The translations under genes were made by a program, and so were the position numbers. A DNA stretch of 62,119 nt from Bacteriovoracaceae bacterium UBA4096 (GTDB lineage Bacteria > Bdellovibrionota > Bacteriovoracia > Bacteriovoracales > Bacteriovoracaceae): contig DFXY01000024.1 of assembly GCA_002381945.1 (NCBI GenBank), positions 1 through 62,119 of the forward strand, given 5' to 3'. Every line of letters starts with the position of its first letter. The first letter of the stretch is position 1. Shown piece after piece: positions 8,590 through 17,369 of this stretch. Under the pieces are notes generated by a model that worked only from the letters and a program-made list of their open reading frames with translations, was not told the DNA's origin and did not search any database.

Positions 8590-9362
8590 AGATGATCAAT
8601 AAAATCGCAATAATTTCCAAATACACTTTTAAAGAGATTCTCAAAAGCCGGATTCTTTATATCACCTTAGTCATTGGAGTCGCTTTAATGCTGGTGACCT
8701 ACGTGGCGACCGAATTCACTTTCGGTGTGCCAGAAAAAGTCGCCTTAGATTTCGGTTTAGGAATGCTGTCTTTATCATCTCTTGGAATATCCTTATTCAT
8801 GGGGGCCACACTTTTGCCCAATGAAATAAATTCCAGAACCGTCTACATGGTTATTTCCAGGCCTGTCCCTCGGTGGGTATTCATCACGGGTAAGATCCTT
8901 GGACTCATTGGGGTTTTATTGGTGAATGTTGCCATTTTGAGTTCGATGACTCTTGCGTGCTCCTACTTGCTTGGGGGAGATATTAATCAGCCCATTATCA
9001 TGGCCATAATTTTTAACATTCTGGAGTGCTTGTTATTGCTCTTAGTAGTGGTATTTTTCTCTTTATTTTCCAATACCATCCTGGCCTCTGCCATTTCATT
9101 AGTTATCTTAATGCTGGGCCACGCTGTTAAAGAAACCCAGAACATAAATTTCGTTGAAAAAAGAGAATTTTTAAAAACAATTTTGGAAATATATCATCTG
9201 ATCTTGCCTGGTTTTTATAAGTTAAACTTAAAAGACTTCGTCATTTATAACCAGACGATAGATACCTCATATCTGATAAATGCTTTCTTCTATGGAAGTT
9301 TTTATAGTTTATTCTTGTTCCTAATAATCATCTTCATCTTTAATAAAAAGAATCTGGACTAA
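8586..9362 (+). CDS. ABC-2 type permease (PilI-like by context)
   Basis: Membrane partner of the preceding ATPase. About six hydrophobic segments are visible, including residues 22-42, 60-80, 105-125, 143-163, 170-190 and 235-252. The conserved ABC-2 pattern (NEINSRTVYMVISRPVPRW) appears near residue 80. It has 258 residues. The ATGA overlap with the ATPase and the 1-base gap before pilD show one operon. The position corresponds to M. xanthus pilI; the role in pilus assembly is inferred from context only. Confidence 0.82.
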   Translation: MKMINKIAIISKYTFKEILKSRILYITLVIGVALMLVTYVATEFTFGVPEKVALDFGLGMLSLSSLGISLFMGATLLPNEINSRTVYMVISRPVPRWVFITGKILGLIGVLLVNVAILSSMTLACSYLLGGDINQPIIMAIIFNILECLLLLLVVVFFSLFSNTILASAISLVILMLGHAVKETQNINFVEKREFLKTILEIYHLILPGFYKLNLKDFVIYNQTIDTSYLINAFFYGSFYSLFLFLIIIFIFNKKNLD

Positions 9363-9363
9363 A

Positions 9364-10134
9364 ATGGAAACTTTCTTTGGTATCTACTTTTTCATTTTTG
9401 GTCTATTGATCGGAAGTTTTTTGAACGTCGTTATCTTGCGCCTGCCAAATAAAATCAATATGGTCACTAAAAGATCAGCTTGCCCCAGTTGTGGGACGCA
9501 ATTGCGCTGGTATCACAATATTCCATTGATCAGCTTTATATTTTTAAAGGGTAAATGCGCTTTTTGCGGAGTCCGGATCTCATGGCGATATCCACTGATT
9601 GAACTTTTCACTGGATTGGTGGCCGTATGGTTGATGCCTTCTGACTTCTCTGTAATGTCTTTGACCAATTTCTTTTTCTATTTTTCCATCGCCTGCATTT
9701 TCATCTGTCATTTCATGATCGACCTCGATCATCATCTTTTGCTTGATTCTTTGAATATTTACCTGCTGGCCATTTTTTTGTCCTATGTCGTTTTTTATTA
9801 CCCTTGGCCGGTCTGGGTGATTGGTGGACTAATTGGTTTCGGGGCTCCGCTGTTAGTGACCTGGCTCTTTTATAAATGGCGCGGACAAGTGGGACTTGGT
9901 GGTGGGGATATCAAATTGTACGGCATCCTGGGTTTATTTTTTGGTCCTACGGGCATTATCTTCACGATATTTATGAGTTGTTTGGTAGGGGCAGTCGCTG
10001 GACTTATGTTAATTGTGATGAAAAAAATGACTAAGGATAAACCCATGGCCTTTGGGCCTTACATTTTACTCGTGGCCGCTTTTCAAATATTTTTCCCTGA
10101 GTACGCTCATATGGTCCAATCCTGGTTGTTCTGA
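9364..10134 (+). CDS. pilD: Prepilin peptidase / N-methyltransferase PilD
   Basis: Inner-membrane aspartic protease that cleaves prepilin leaders and N-methylates the new N-terminus. The cytoplasmic methylation loop has two Cys pairs (C40, C43, C65, C68). The protease part has a first Asp cluster in MIDLDHH (residues 118-124) and the second catalytic Asp in GLGGGDIKL, both in the family positions. Several transmembrane helices and a length of 256 are normal. The usual LPD after the first cluster reads LLD. It follows the ABC permease directly. Confidence 0.93.
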   Translation: METFFGIYFFIFGLLIGSFLNVVILRLPNKINMVTKRSACPSCGTQLRWYHNIPLISFIFLKGKCAFCGVRISWRYPLIELFTGLVAVWLMPSDFSVMSLTNFFFYFSIACIFICHFMIDLDHHLLLDSLNIYLLAIFLSYVVFYYPWPVWVIGGLIGFGAPLLVTWLFYKWRGQVGLGGGDIKLYGILGLFFGPTGIIFTIFMSCLVGAVAGLMLIVMKKMTKDKPMAFGPYILLVAAFQIFFPEYAHMVQSWLF

Positions 10135-10154
10135 TGGCGTGAAGCACTAAATCC

Positions 10155-10184
10155 TTGATAACTCATTAGGAGTTTGCCTATAAT
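10155..10184 (+). promoter_or_regulatory. Sigma-70 type promoter for pilM-N-O-P-Q
   Basis: TTGATA (10155-10160), an 18-base spacer and a perfect TATAAT (10179-10184) lie 39 bases before pilM. This would give the assembly genes their own transcript, separate from pilD. Confidence 0.7.
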
Positions 10185-10222
10185 TAATTAAGTTTATTTA
10201 TCTCTCAAAGACAGGGACGACT

Positions 10223-11317
10223 TTGGCAGTACAATCTCTAAAAGATCAATTTGATGAGCTTTTCGGAAAACTAAATCCAGGAAGCATCGTAGGGCTCGAT
10301 ATCGGAGCTCATAGTATTAAAGTGTGTGAAGTTTCAGGCTCTCCGGGAAAATTCAAGTTAGAGAAGTTTGGTATCTTCACTTTATCGGAAGCAGTTTTAA
10401 TTGAAGACGAGATTCAAAAGCCATCGGAAATTTCTGAAGGCGTTCTTCTGGCACTCCAACAAGCGAATATAAAATCAAAAATGGTGTGTCTGGGTTTATT
10501 CGGCCCTAATACAATGACAAAACGACTCAATACTCCTGAGGGAACAAAGGAAGAAATTGAGGATCATGTTTTATGGGAAGCTGAACAGTACATAACTTTC
10601 GGAGCTGATGATTCGCAAATTGATTTCTTTATTGTCGGTGAGAACGAAGGTGGCGGTAAAGATGCTTTAGTGGCCGCTGCCAAAAATGATGTAATTGATT
10701 CATTCTGTGATCTTCTGAAAGATGAAGCCAAGATAACCGTTAAGTTGGTTGATCTCAACGTGATCGCCTTATCAAATGTTTTTGAGGAAGTTGCCGGAGA
10801 CGATCTTGAAGAATACTCACAAGGAACTCTTCTTTTGGATTTCGGCGCACAAAGTACGAAAATTGTTGTTTATAAACGTGGCGGCCCAATCTTCACTAAA
10901 GAAATCCCAATTGGTGGTGGTTTGATCACGGAAGAAATTCAACGTCAGATGGGTGTTAGTTATGAGGAAGCGGAAGATCTGAAAACTACTCCAGACGATA
11001 ATGGAAATTTACCTGAGGAAATTCTTAACATAATTAACTATCAGGTTGATCAGCAGATTGCTGAAGTTAGAAAGAATATCAATTTCTACGTAACTCAAGG
11101 AAGTGCAGAAAGGGTCAGCTATTGTTTCGTTACAGGTGGATCTTCTCTTCTTCCAGGTCTGATTGATAAACTCTCAGTTGTCGCTGGAATTCCAGTTGAG
11201 CGACTGGATGTATTTTCTGCCATAAAAGTAAATGATCAAAAAATAAATCAGGATATTGATCAGTTAGCTGCAATTTCACCGATAGTCATTGGACTAGCGA
11301 TGAGGAAGTTAGGCTAA
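10223..11317 (+). CDS. pilM: Pilus assembly protein PilM (actin-like ATPase)
   Basis: Cytoplasmic FtsA/actin-like protein that binds the PilN N-terminus. It shows the phosphate-1 motif GLDIGAHSIK near residue 24, the phosphate-2 motif LLDFGAQSTK near 209, and a C-terminal FVTGGSSLLPGL near 307. The length of 364 is normal. The start is TTG at 10223, preceded by AGGGA about 8 bases upstream. The stop shares one base with pilN. Confidence 0.92.
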   Translation: MAVQSLKDQFDELFGKLNPGSIVGLDIGAHSIKVCEVSGSPGKFKLEKFGIFTLSEAVLIEDEIQKPSEISEGVLLALQQANIKSKMVCLGLFGPNTMTKRLNTPEGTKEEIEDHVLWEAEQYITFGADDSQIDFFIVGENEGGGKDALVAAAKNDVIDSFCDLLKDEAKITVKLVDLNVIALSNVFEEVAGDDLEEYSQGTLLLDFGAQSTKIVVYKRGGPIFTKEIPIGGGLITEEIQRQMGVSYEEAEDLKTTPDDNGNLPEEILNIINYQVDQQIAEVRKNINFYVTQGSAERVSYCFVTGGSSLLPGLIDKLSVVAGIPVERLDVFSAIKVNDQKINQDIDQLAAISPIVIGLAMRKLG

Positions 11318-11910
11318 TGATTAAGATAAACCTTAGTAATACTAAAAAACAGGTAGATATCTCAAACATTGGTGGATTTGATTTCACCAAAATGAAGATT
11401 AAGGCCGTTCTGGTTGTTATCATTCTAATTTATATTCCAGACTTCGTTTTGGTCCCTCTTTGGGATGAAGAAAGAGAAGCCGCTAATCAGGCCGTGCAGG
11501 TTAAGCAGAGCGAACTTACTAGTTTGAAGAGAAAAGTGACTCAATCCCAGGATCTTGAAAAACAAATTCGTGAACTCAAAGCTCAAGAAGAAAATCTGGG
11601 AAAAAAACTTACAGCAGTTAAACAGGCGATCTCGGAAAAAAAGAATCCTGCACCTATTCTTTTATATATAGCTAAGAATATTCCAAGTGAACTTTGGATC
11701 AAAGAACTTGTCATTGAAGATGAGAAGATGACGATTAAAGGTGAAGCTCTCGACTATACGAGCATTGGTAACTTTGTGAACAGTCTGCGATCTTCAGTGT
11801 TTATTCGTGAGGCCAATATAGCCGGCACTAACAGTGCTGTTCGAGAATCTGATAAACGCCGAATAGAAACTTTTGAGGTAAACTTCACCATTGCGAGATT
11901 TGACCAATGA
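11317..11910 (+). CDS. pilN: Pilus assembly protein PilN
   Basis: Inner-membrane component that links PilM to PilO. The short cytoplasmic N-terminus begins with IKINLS, matching the PilM-binding INLLP-type start of the family. A transmembrane helix follows near residues 27-47, then a coiled coil (about 55-105) and a small periplasmic ferredoxin-like domain. The length of 197 is typical. It shares one base with pilM and overlaps pilO by 4 bases. Confidence 0.88.
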   Translation: MIKINLSNTKKQVDISNIGGFDFTKMKIKAVLVVIILIYIPDFVLVPLWDEEREAANQAVQVKQSELTSLKRKVTQSQDLEKQIRELKAQEENLGKKLTAVKQAISEKKNPAPILLYIAKNIPSELWIKELVIEDEKMTIKGEALDYTSIGNFVNSLRSSVFIREANIAGTNSAVRESDKRRIETFEVNFTIARFDQ

Positions 11911-12500
11911 AAGACCTCGTAAATAAAATTATTGCCAATGCTCATGTACTTATTTTCTTGTATGGTGTGTACGGAGCCTATGTTCATTTTGACGAGCATA
12001 CGATTCAGCTAGCTGAAATCCAAAGCAATGTTGCAAGAATTGAAGAAGAGATTCAGGTTAACCAGAAGAAAATCAAAGAAGTTCAGGAATTTTCCAAGAA
12101 AACTGATGAATACAAAGTACGGGTAGAAGAAGTTGCCAAGAATATTGAATCAGTCCAGAAGCAACTTCCTGCTGAAACGAATGACACCCAAATTCTCTCT
12201 TTCTTTCAAAATGAAATTAATGCATTGAATATAAAAGACGCTAACTTCACTCCTGGACGTGAAGAAAAGAGCACTTACTTTATTTCAAAAGAGTACTCAC
12301 TTCGTGCCCGTGGAACTTTCCTTCAGTTTCTTATTTTCTTTGAAAGAATTGGAAATGCGGATCGAATTTATAATATTAAAAAATTGAGATTAACCAGTGG
12401 AAGTGAAAATCAGCGTGGCCGGTTCCAGATGATCTCAGGAGAAGGTGTTATTCAAGCTTTCCGCTTTAATCCTGATTTCCGCGTCGATCGAGGATTTTAA
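11907..12500 (+). CDS. pilO: Pilus assembly protein PilO
   Basis: Partner of PilN in the inner-membrane alignment complex. It has an N-terminal membrane segment near residues 10-27, a long coiled coil (about 30-85, rich in Glu and Lys) and a periplasmic domain containing FISKEYSLRARGTF and FLQFLIFFERI, which matches the PilO ferredoxin-like fold. Its length of 197 mirrors PilN. It overlaps pilN by 4 bases and directly abuts pilP. Confidence 0.87.
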   Translation: MKDLVNKIIANAHVLIFLYGVYGAYVHFDEHTIQLAEIQSNVARIEEEIQVNQKKIKEVQEFSKKTDEYKVRVEEVAKNIESVQKQLPAETNDTQILSFFQNEINALNIKDANFTPGREEKSTYFISKEYSLRARGTFLQFLIFFERIGNADRIYNIKKLRLTSGSENQRGRFQMISGEGVIQAFRFNPDFRVDRGF

Positions 12501-12965
12501 ATGAAATGTTTAATCCTTTTAATCTTTTTATTTTCCGTAGGGGCACTGGCTGCCCCTGAGAAGTCGATCGAGAATTTCTTCGGTGATAAAACTAAAATAG
12601 ATAATCCCTTTAATCTAAGAGACCCATTTAAGTCACCAACGGTTAAAGGTGAAACGAAGAAAGACAAGCGCGGTTTTTATGTTTCAGGCAAAGGTCAGTA
12701 TAGCAATATAAGTGACACTGCCCTGGATCAGATTCCTATCCAGCAATTAAAAGTGGTCGGAGTCTTAATTGGAAAAGAAAGACGTGCTTTAGTGAATACG
12801 GGCGAGAAAAATAAGATTATAATTTTAAAAGAAGGTCAAAAGATTGGACCTGAAGCTGCTGAACTTAAGGCCATTCTCCCTGGGGGGATTGTCTTAGTTG
12901 AGAAAATTGTTAATGTATATGGAGAAGAAGAATATCTAGAAACGGTAATACCCATTTCAAAATAA
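12501..12965 (+). CDS. pilP: Pilus assembly protein PilP
   Basis: Periplasmic protein that bridges PilN/PilO and the secretin PilQ. It has 154 residues: a signal peptide (MKCLILLIFLFSVGALAA), a disordered linker with the conserved NPFNLRDPF region, and a small beta domain (LKVVGVLIG, ALVNTGEKN, EGQKIG) typical of PilP. Most PilP proteins are lipoproteins, but no Cys follows the signal here; the only Cys is residue 3. It may be soluble or held by its partners. It starts right after the pilO stop. Confidence 0.85.
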   Translation: MKCLILLIFLFSVGALAAPEKSIENFFGDKTKIDNPFNLRDPFKSPTVKGETKKDKRGFYVSGKGQYSNISDTALDQIPIQQLKVVGVLIGKERRALVNTGEKNKIIILKEGQKIGPEAAELKAILPGGIVLVEKIVNVYGEEEYLETVIPISK

Positions 12966-13010
12966 TCTTTTTAGACTTTATATACAGGGCTTATCTTAAG
13001 GAAGAGAAGT

Positions 13011-14825
13011 ATGAAGAAAGGATTTTTTCTATTAATTCTATCATTGGCCTTTTATAACCTCGCTTACGCGCAGGAAATTAAAAATGTTAATTTCATCCAG
13101 GAGGGTGAAGTTAGTAAACTAGTGATAGAAACTGATAAAGAAGCCGTCTTTGCGGAGCGTTTTCATGTCTCAGAGGATAAACAGATTATCCTGGATATCA
13201 AAAACGTTAAAGTCTCCCCTAAATTATTACGAGGTATTGATACTTCCGAATTTCCGGGTAGTGCCGTATTTATTTCCGGTTATAAAAGACCTGGTTCTAC
13301 AAACGACATCCGTTTTGCCATTCAATTAAGAGATAACGTCCGATCTATTCTGGAAACGAAAGGTAAAAATATTGTCCTCAATATTGAAAACCGCTTCGGG
13401 GTGTTTTCTCAAAATAAAATTCGTGCCAGTGAAAGTACCAGTTTGAGAGCCGATGAAAAGATTGAAGATGCTATCGGGCTGAATGTTCCAAAATCAAATT
13501 CTCTTGAAGATATTCTGGCCAACCTGACTTTGGCAGGTCCTAAGAAATATATCGGTAAACGGATTTCAATTAATGTAAGAGATATTCCTGTTCCAGATTT
13601 ACTGAATATGATTGCAGATACTTCAGGTTTTAACATTATTATTGATCAGGCGGTATCTACAGCACCTCCTCTTACTTTGACATTAACCAATGTTCCATGG
13701 GATCAGGCACTTGATACGGTTATGAGCCTCTCAAAACTAGTGGCCCAAAAAAATTCCAATATACTTCTAGTTAAAACTTTAGCTACGGCAACCAAAGAAA
13801 AAGAAGATGAGCTGAAAGCTGCTGACCTTAGAGAAGATCTTGCACCTCTGGTTACCAGAGTTTTCCTGATTAATTATGCCACTTTGGTTGATATCGAAAA
13901 GATCATCAAGGATTACATCACCAAGGGAAGAGGGACTATTCAGCTGGATGAAAGAACTAACAGCTTAATTGTTCTTGATACTGTTGAATCAATTGAACGT
14001 ATTAAGAAAATTCTGGAAGTGCTAGATACCCAAACTCCACAAATATTAATTGAAGCTAAAATCGTTGAGGCGAATGAATCTTATTCTAAGAGAATAGGTC
14101 TCTCTCGTGGTATTTCTTTTGGTTATGATCCGGTCGTGGACAATATTCCAAGTCCAGTTGGTCCTGGTTTCTCTTTCAGTAGTGCTCCTACAGCTGAGTC
14201 TCCTAGTATTGCCGGAATGACCATTGGTATTTATAAGCGACTTTTAAATCTTGATCTTAATTTACAGTTGATGGAGTCTGAGTCTAAGGGACGTATCATT
14301 TCTACTCCTAAGATTGTTACTCAGAATAAAAAAGCGGCGACGATTACAAGTTCCGAGCAGACAAGTTTCAGGGTCCAGCAAACTGCCACTGGTAACCAAC
14401 CTGCCCTTGCAACTTTTGAAAATATCTCAGCAGACTTGAACTTAACTGTCACGCCTCAAGTAACTAATGACGGCGCCATCTCAATGCAGATCAATCTTGC
14501 TAAGTCAGCATTCGGAACCAGACCTTCGGCAGATGCCCCGCCAAATATCACCCGCAGAAATGTTACGACCAATGTTCTGGTAGACAATGGTTCAACTGTA
14601 GTGATCGGTGGTTTATATCAAACTTCATCACTTGAGACAGTTTCCGGTGTTCCATTTTTAAAAGATCTACCACTGATTGGATGGCTTTTTAGAACACCTT
14701 ACGCTCCTGACACGACTAAGAATGAGCTTATTGTCTTTATGACTCCACGGATCCTGAATCAGGATGAAGCTGGATTTGTAGACCGACAAGCCTCTAAGTC
14801 AGGTTCAGAAGTCAAAGACATCTAA
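13011..14825 (+). CDS. pilQ: Type IV pilus secretin PilQ
   Basis: Outer-membrane channel through which the pilus passes. The 604 residues comprise a signal peptide (to about 20), one AMIN domain (about 25-130, peptidoglycan-binding family), an STN/N0 domain (about 195-250, DLLNMIADTSGFNIIID), an N1 domain (about 280-345, TNSLIVLDT), and the secretin beta-domain with VPFLKDLPLIGWLF and a C-terminal ELIVFMTPRIL. A single AMIN domain is fewer than in some PilQ proteins. AAGGAAGAG precedes the ATG. It ends the pilus operon. Confidence 0.94.
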   Translation: MKKGFFLLILSLAFYNLAYAQEIKNVNFIQEGEVSKLVIETDKEAVFAERFHVSEDKQIILDIKNVKVSPKLLRGIDTSEFPGSAVFISGYKRPGSTNDIRFAIQLRDNVRSILETKGKNIVLNIENRFGVFSQNKIRASESTSLRADEKIEDAIGLNVPKSNSLEDILANLTLAGPKKYIGKRISINVRDIPVPDLLNMIADTSGFNIIIDQAVSTAPPLTLTLTNVPWDQALDTVMSLSKLVAQKNSNILLVKTLATATKEKEDELKAADLREDLAPLVTRVFLINYATLVDIEKIIKDYITKGRGTIQLDERTNSLIVLDTVESIERIKKILEVLDTQTPQILIEAKIVEANESYSKRIGLSRGISFGYDPVVDNIPSPVGPGFSFSSAPTAESPSIAGMTIGIYKRLLNLDLNLQLMESESKGRIISTPKIVTQNKKAATITSSEQTSFRVQQTATGNQPALATFENISADLNLTVTPQVTNDGAISMQINLAKSAFGTRPSADAPPNITRRNVTTNVLVDNGSTVVIGGLYQTSSLETVSGVPFLKDLPLIGWLFRTPYAPDTTKNELIVFMTPRILNQDEAGFVDRQASKSGSEVKDI

Positions 14826-14838
14826 GGTAGGTTGACCC

Positions 14839-15891
14839 GTGGTAGGGAAAAAGAATCAATCTGCCTTATTGGCAAAATATTTCAACATGTACAAAAAGAA
14901 TCCACGTTCAAGGGTCTTTGCCCCTTTAGCGGAATCTTTTCGTAAGCTTGGTATGCTGGATGATGCCTATAAGATTCTCAAAGACGGTATCCGCATACAC
15001 CCTACTTATACTTTGGGTTATATCGTGCTGGCCCATTGTTATTATGACGAGCAAAAGTATGAACTCACATATAATACATTAAGACCGATTATTGCTCAGA
15101 ATGCAGATAACATCTCTCTGCAAAAGATATTTGCACAGGCCTGCATCCATTTAGGCCATCTCGAAGAGGCGCTTGATACTTATAAGTATCTACTCTTCAT
15201 GAATCCTAAGGATAAATTCTTTGCTCAGGAAGTTAAACGTCTGGAAGATGATCTTCTGGTTGGGCATAAGAAATTGAGTCTGGACCAGTTAATTAAATCA
15301 CCTGATATGCCGCAAATTTCACAACATGAAAGCATTGATGATGATTGGGTTCAGGTTGATTTCAATAAACCTCAAACTGAAGAAAAGAAACTTCCGATAG
15401 AAGAAATTCCAGCCGAAGATGATCAATGGGTGATGAAAAAGCCTTCGCTGGAAGACCATCCAATTTTAAAGAATGAAACAGTTTCAGAAAGAAGCCTGGA
15501 AGATGATTTCTATGCTGATGAATTCGAAGAAGAAGGTGACATTGATGATATTAATGCCAGCTCTATTTCTTCTGACACTCCTATTGTATCTCATACACTA
15601 ATCGACCTTTACTGCGCTCAACATTATTACGATAAGGCCATTGAGCTTCTGGAAAAAATTCTTGAATTAAATCCCAGTGACATTCCTTCAATTGAGAAGC
15701 TCAATAAAGTTAAACAACTGAAAGATCAGAATATGGGTGCCAAGGCCCAGGCTGAACAGGCCGGCCATGATGAACTGATTTCAATCATTGAAAACCAGGT
15801 CAAGGCCAAGTCTCCTAAGGAGATCAAGGTCCAAGTCGCCTTTGATCAGTTTCTGACAGAAATTAAGAACAAGGCCCAGGAATATCGGTGA
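14839..15891 (+). CDS. Tetratricopeptide repeat protein of unknown function
   Basis: This 350-residue protein has TPR-like helical pairs near residues 20-145 (SRVFAPLAESFRKLGMLDDA, TLGYIVLAHCYYDEQKYE, LQKIFAQACIHLGHLEEA) and another near 255-295 (DLYCAQHYYDKAIELLEKI). They are joined by an acidic, probably disordered linker. No signal peptide is evident, so it is probably cytoplasmic. The start is GTG 14839, preceded by AAGGTAGG. It follows pilQ by 13 bases and precedes aroQ by 4, so it is co-transcribed with one or both. A role in pilus function is possible but unproved. Confidence 0.8.
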   Translation: MVGKKNQSALLAKYFNMYKKNPRSRVFAPLAESFRKLGMLDDAYKILKDGIRIHPTYTLGYIVLAHCYYDEQKYELTYNTLRPIIAQNADNISLQKIFAQACIHLGHLEEALDTYKYLLFMNPKDKFFAQEVKRLEDDLLVGHKKLSLDQLIKSPDMPQISQHESIDDDWVQVDFNKPQTEEKKLPIEEIPAEDDQWVMKKPSLEDHPILKNETVSERSLEDDFYADEFEEEGDIDDINASSISSDTPIVSHTLIDLYCAQHYYDKAIELLEKILELNPSDIPSIEKLNKVKQLKDQNMGAKAQAEQAGHDELISIIENQVKAKSPKEIKVQVAFDQFLTEIKNKAQEYR

Positions 15892-15895
15892 AACT

Positions 15896-16321
15896 ATGAA
15901 AAACTTTTTGATCATCAATGGCCCCAACTTGAATATGCTGGGCAAGCGTGAGCCTGAAGTTTATGGTACCGAAAGTCTGGAAGACATCAAATTGTGGACA
16001 GATGCCAAAATTAAATCTTTTGCCACTACCACCTGGTATCAGTCCAACATCGAGGGTGAAATTGTTGGTCGAATCCAACAGGCCCATTCCGAAAATTATG
16101 ACGCTCTCATTATAAATCCCGGTGGATATGCCCATACCAGCGTTGCCATTCATGACGCTATGAAAATCCTTAAATTTCCAGTAATTGAAGTCCATTTGAG
16201 CCAGGTCTACAAGAGGGAGGAGTTCCGACATACTTTGTTGACGGCAAAAGCAGCATCCGCCATAATGAGCGGGCTCGGAAAACAGAGTTACTACATCGCG
16301 ATAAAATCGCTGATCGATTAA
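15896..16321 (+). CDS. aroQ: 3-dehydroquinate dehydratase, type II
   Basis: Dodecameric enzyme of the shikimate pathway that dehydrates 3-dehydroquinate. It shows NGPNLNMLGKREPEVYG with the catalytic Arg and Tyr, NPGGYAHTSVA for substrate binding, EVHLSQVYKREEFRH with the catalytic His region, and a length of 141, all normal for type II enzymes. The gene order aroQ-efp-accB-accC is common in bacteria. Confidence 0.94.
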   Translation: MKNFLIINGPNLNMLGKREPEVYGTESLEDIKLWTDAKIKSFATTTWYQSNIEGEIVGRIQQAHSENYDALIINPGGYAHTSVAIHDAMKILKFPVIEVHLSQVYKREEFRHTLLTAKAASAIMSGLGKQSYYIAIKSLID

Positions 16322-16333
16322 AGGAACATTCTC

Positions 16334-16900
16334 ATGTACCAAACAACTGATTTTAGAAAAGGTCTTAAAATTGAGATCGAAGGCAAGCCGTGGATCATCG
16401 TTGATTTCCAACACGTGAATCCAGGAAAAGGTTCTGCTTTTGTTCGTACCAGAATTAGAAATCTAGAAACTAACCAGACGATCGAAAGAACTTTCAAAGC
16501 TGGCGTTGAAACTGTTGGTAAACCAGACATGGAAGAAAAAGAAATGGAATTTAACTATGCCGATCAGGATGGTTATAATTTCATGGATCAGACATCTTTT
16601 GAGATGGTTCATCTTTCCCATGATCAGGTTGGAGATAATAAATTCTATCTGCAAGAAGGTATTAAAGTTTTCATCCTTTATTATAACGGCCGTCCAATCT
16701 CGATTGAACTTCCAAACTTCATTAACTTGAAAGTGGTGGAGACTGATCCTGGTATGAAAGGTGACACTGCAACTGGCGGATCTAAAAAAGCTAAACTAGA
16801 AACAGGCCTTCAAGTGAACGTTCCCCTCTTTATTAAAGAAGGTGAAGTTCTTAAAATTGATACACGTACCGGCGAATATTTAGAACGAGCTAAGGTTTAA
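16334..16900 (+). CDS. efp: Translation elongation factor P
   Basis: Relieves ribosome stalling at proline stretches. It has 188 residues with the KOW-like N domain and two OB domains. The tip loop reads HVNPGKGSAF, with Lys32 in the modifiable position. This matches the lysine-type EF-P that EpmA/EpmB modify in some bacteria, but no modification gene is seen in the window. The C-terminal signature RTGEYLERAKV is present. The gene is 12 bases after aroQ and 1 base before accB. Confidence 0.95.
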   Translation: MYQTTDFRKGLKIEIEGKPWIIVDFQHVNPGKGSAFVRTRIRNLETNQTIERTFKAGVETVGKPDMEEKEMEFNYADQDGYNFMDQTSFEMVHLSHDQVGDNKFYLQEGIKVFILYYNGRPISIELPNFINLKVVETDPGMKGDTATGGSKKAKLETGLQVNVPLFIKEGEVLKIDTRTGEYLERAKV

Positions 16901-16901
16901 T

Positions 16902-17369
16902 ATGAAACTAGATATACTCAGTATTGAATCTCTTCAGGAGATTGTTAAAGTTGCTAAAGATCAAGGCGTTGCTGAATTAAAAGTTGAAGCGAAAGATTTT
17001 AAAGTATCTGTAAACTTTGCTACAGCGGCAGCACCAATTCATTATGTTCAACCAATTTCTCAAGCTGCTCCAGCGGCAGCAGCTCATCCAGTTGCTGCAC
17101 CTGTTAAAGCGGTTGCTTCCGATGCTGGTTTACATGTAATCAAGTCTCCATTTGTCGGCACATTCTATGCTTCACCATCTCCTGGCAAACCTTCTTATGC
17201 AAAAGTCGGAGATAAGGTTAAAACCGGACAGCCTCTTTGTGTTTTAGAAGCAATGAAGATCATGAACGAAATCGATTCTGATATCAATGGAGAGATCGTT
17301 GAGATTTGTGTTGATAACGAATCCCTCGTTGAATTTGGACAACCACTATTCAAGATCAAGCCTAACTAG
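16902..17369 (+). CDS. accB: Biotin carboxyl carrier protein of acetyl-CoA carboxylase
   Basis: Carries the carboxyl group on biotin in the first step of fatty-acid synthesis. It has an N-terminal domain, an Ala/Pro-rich linker (about residues 42-75) and a biotinyl domain with EAMKIMNEI, where Lys119 is the biotinylation site. The length of 155 is typical. Its TAG stop shares a base with the GTG start of accC. Confidence 0.95.
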   Translation: MKLDILSIESLQEIVKVAKDQGVAELKVEAKDFKVSVNFATAAAPIHYVQPISQAAPAAAAHPVAAPVKAVASDAGLHVIKSPFVGTFYASPSPGKPSYAKVGDKVKTGQPLCVLEAMKIMNEIDSDINGEIVEICVDNESLVEFGQPLFKIKPN

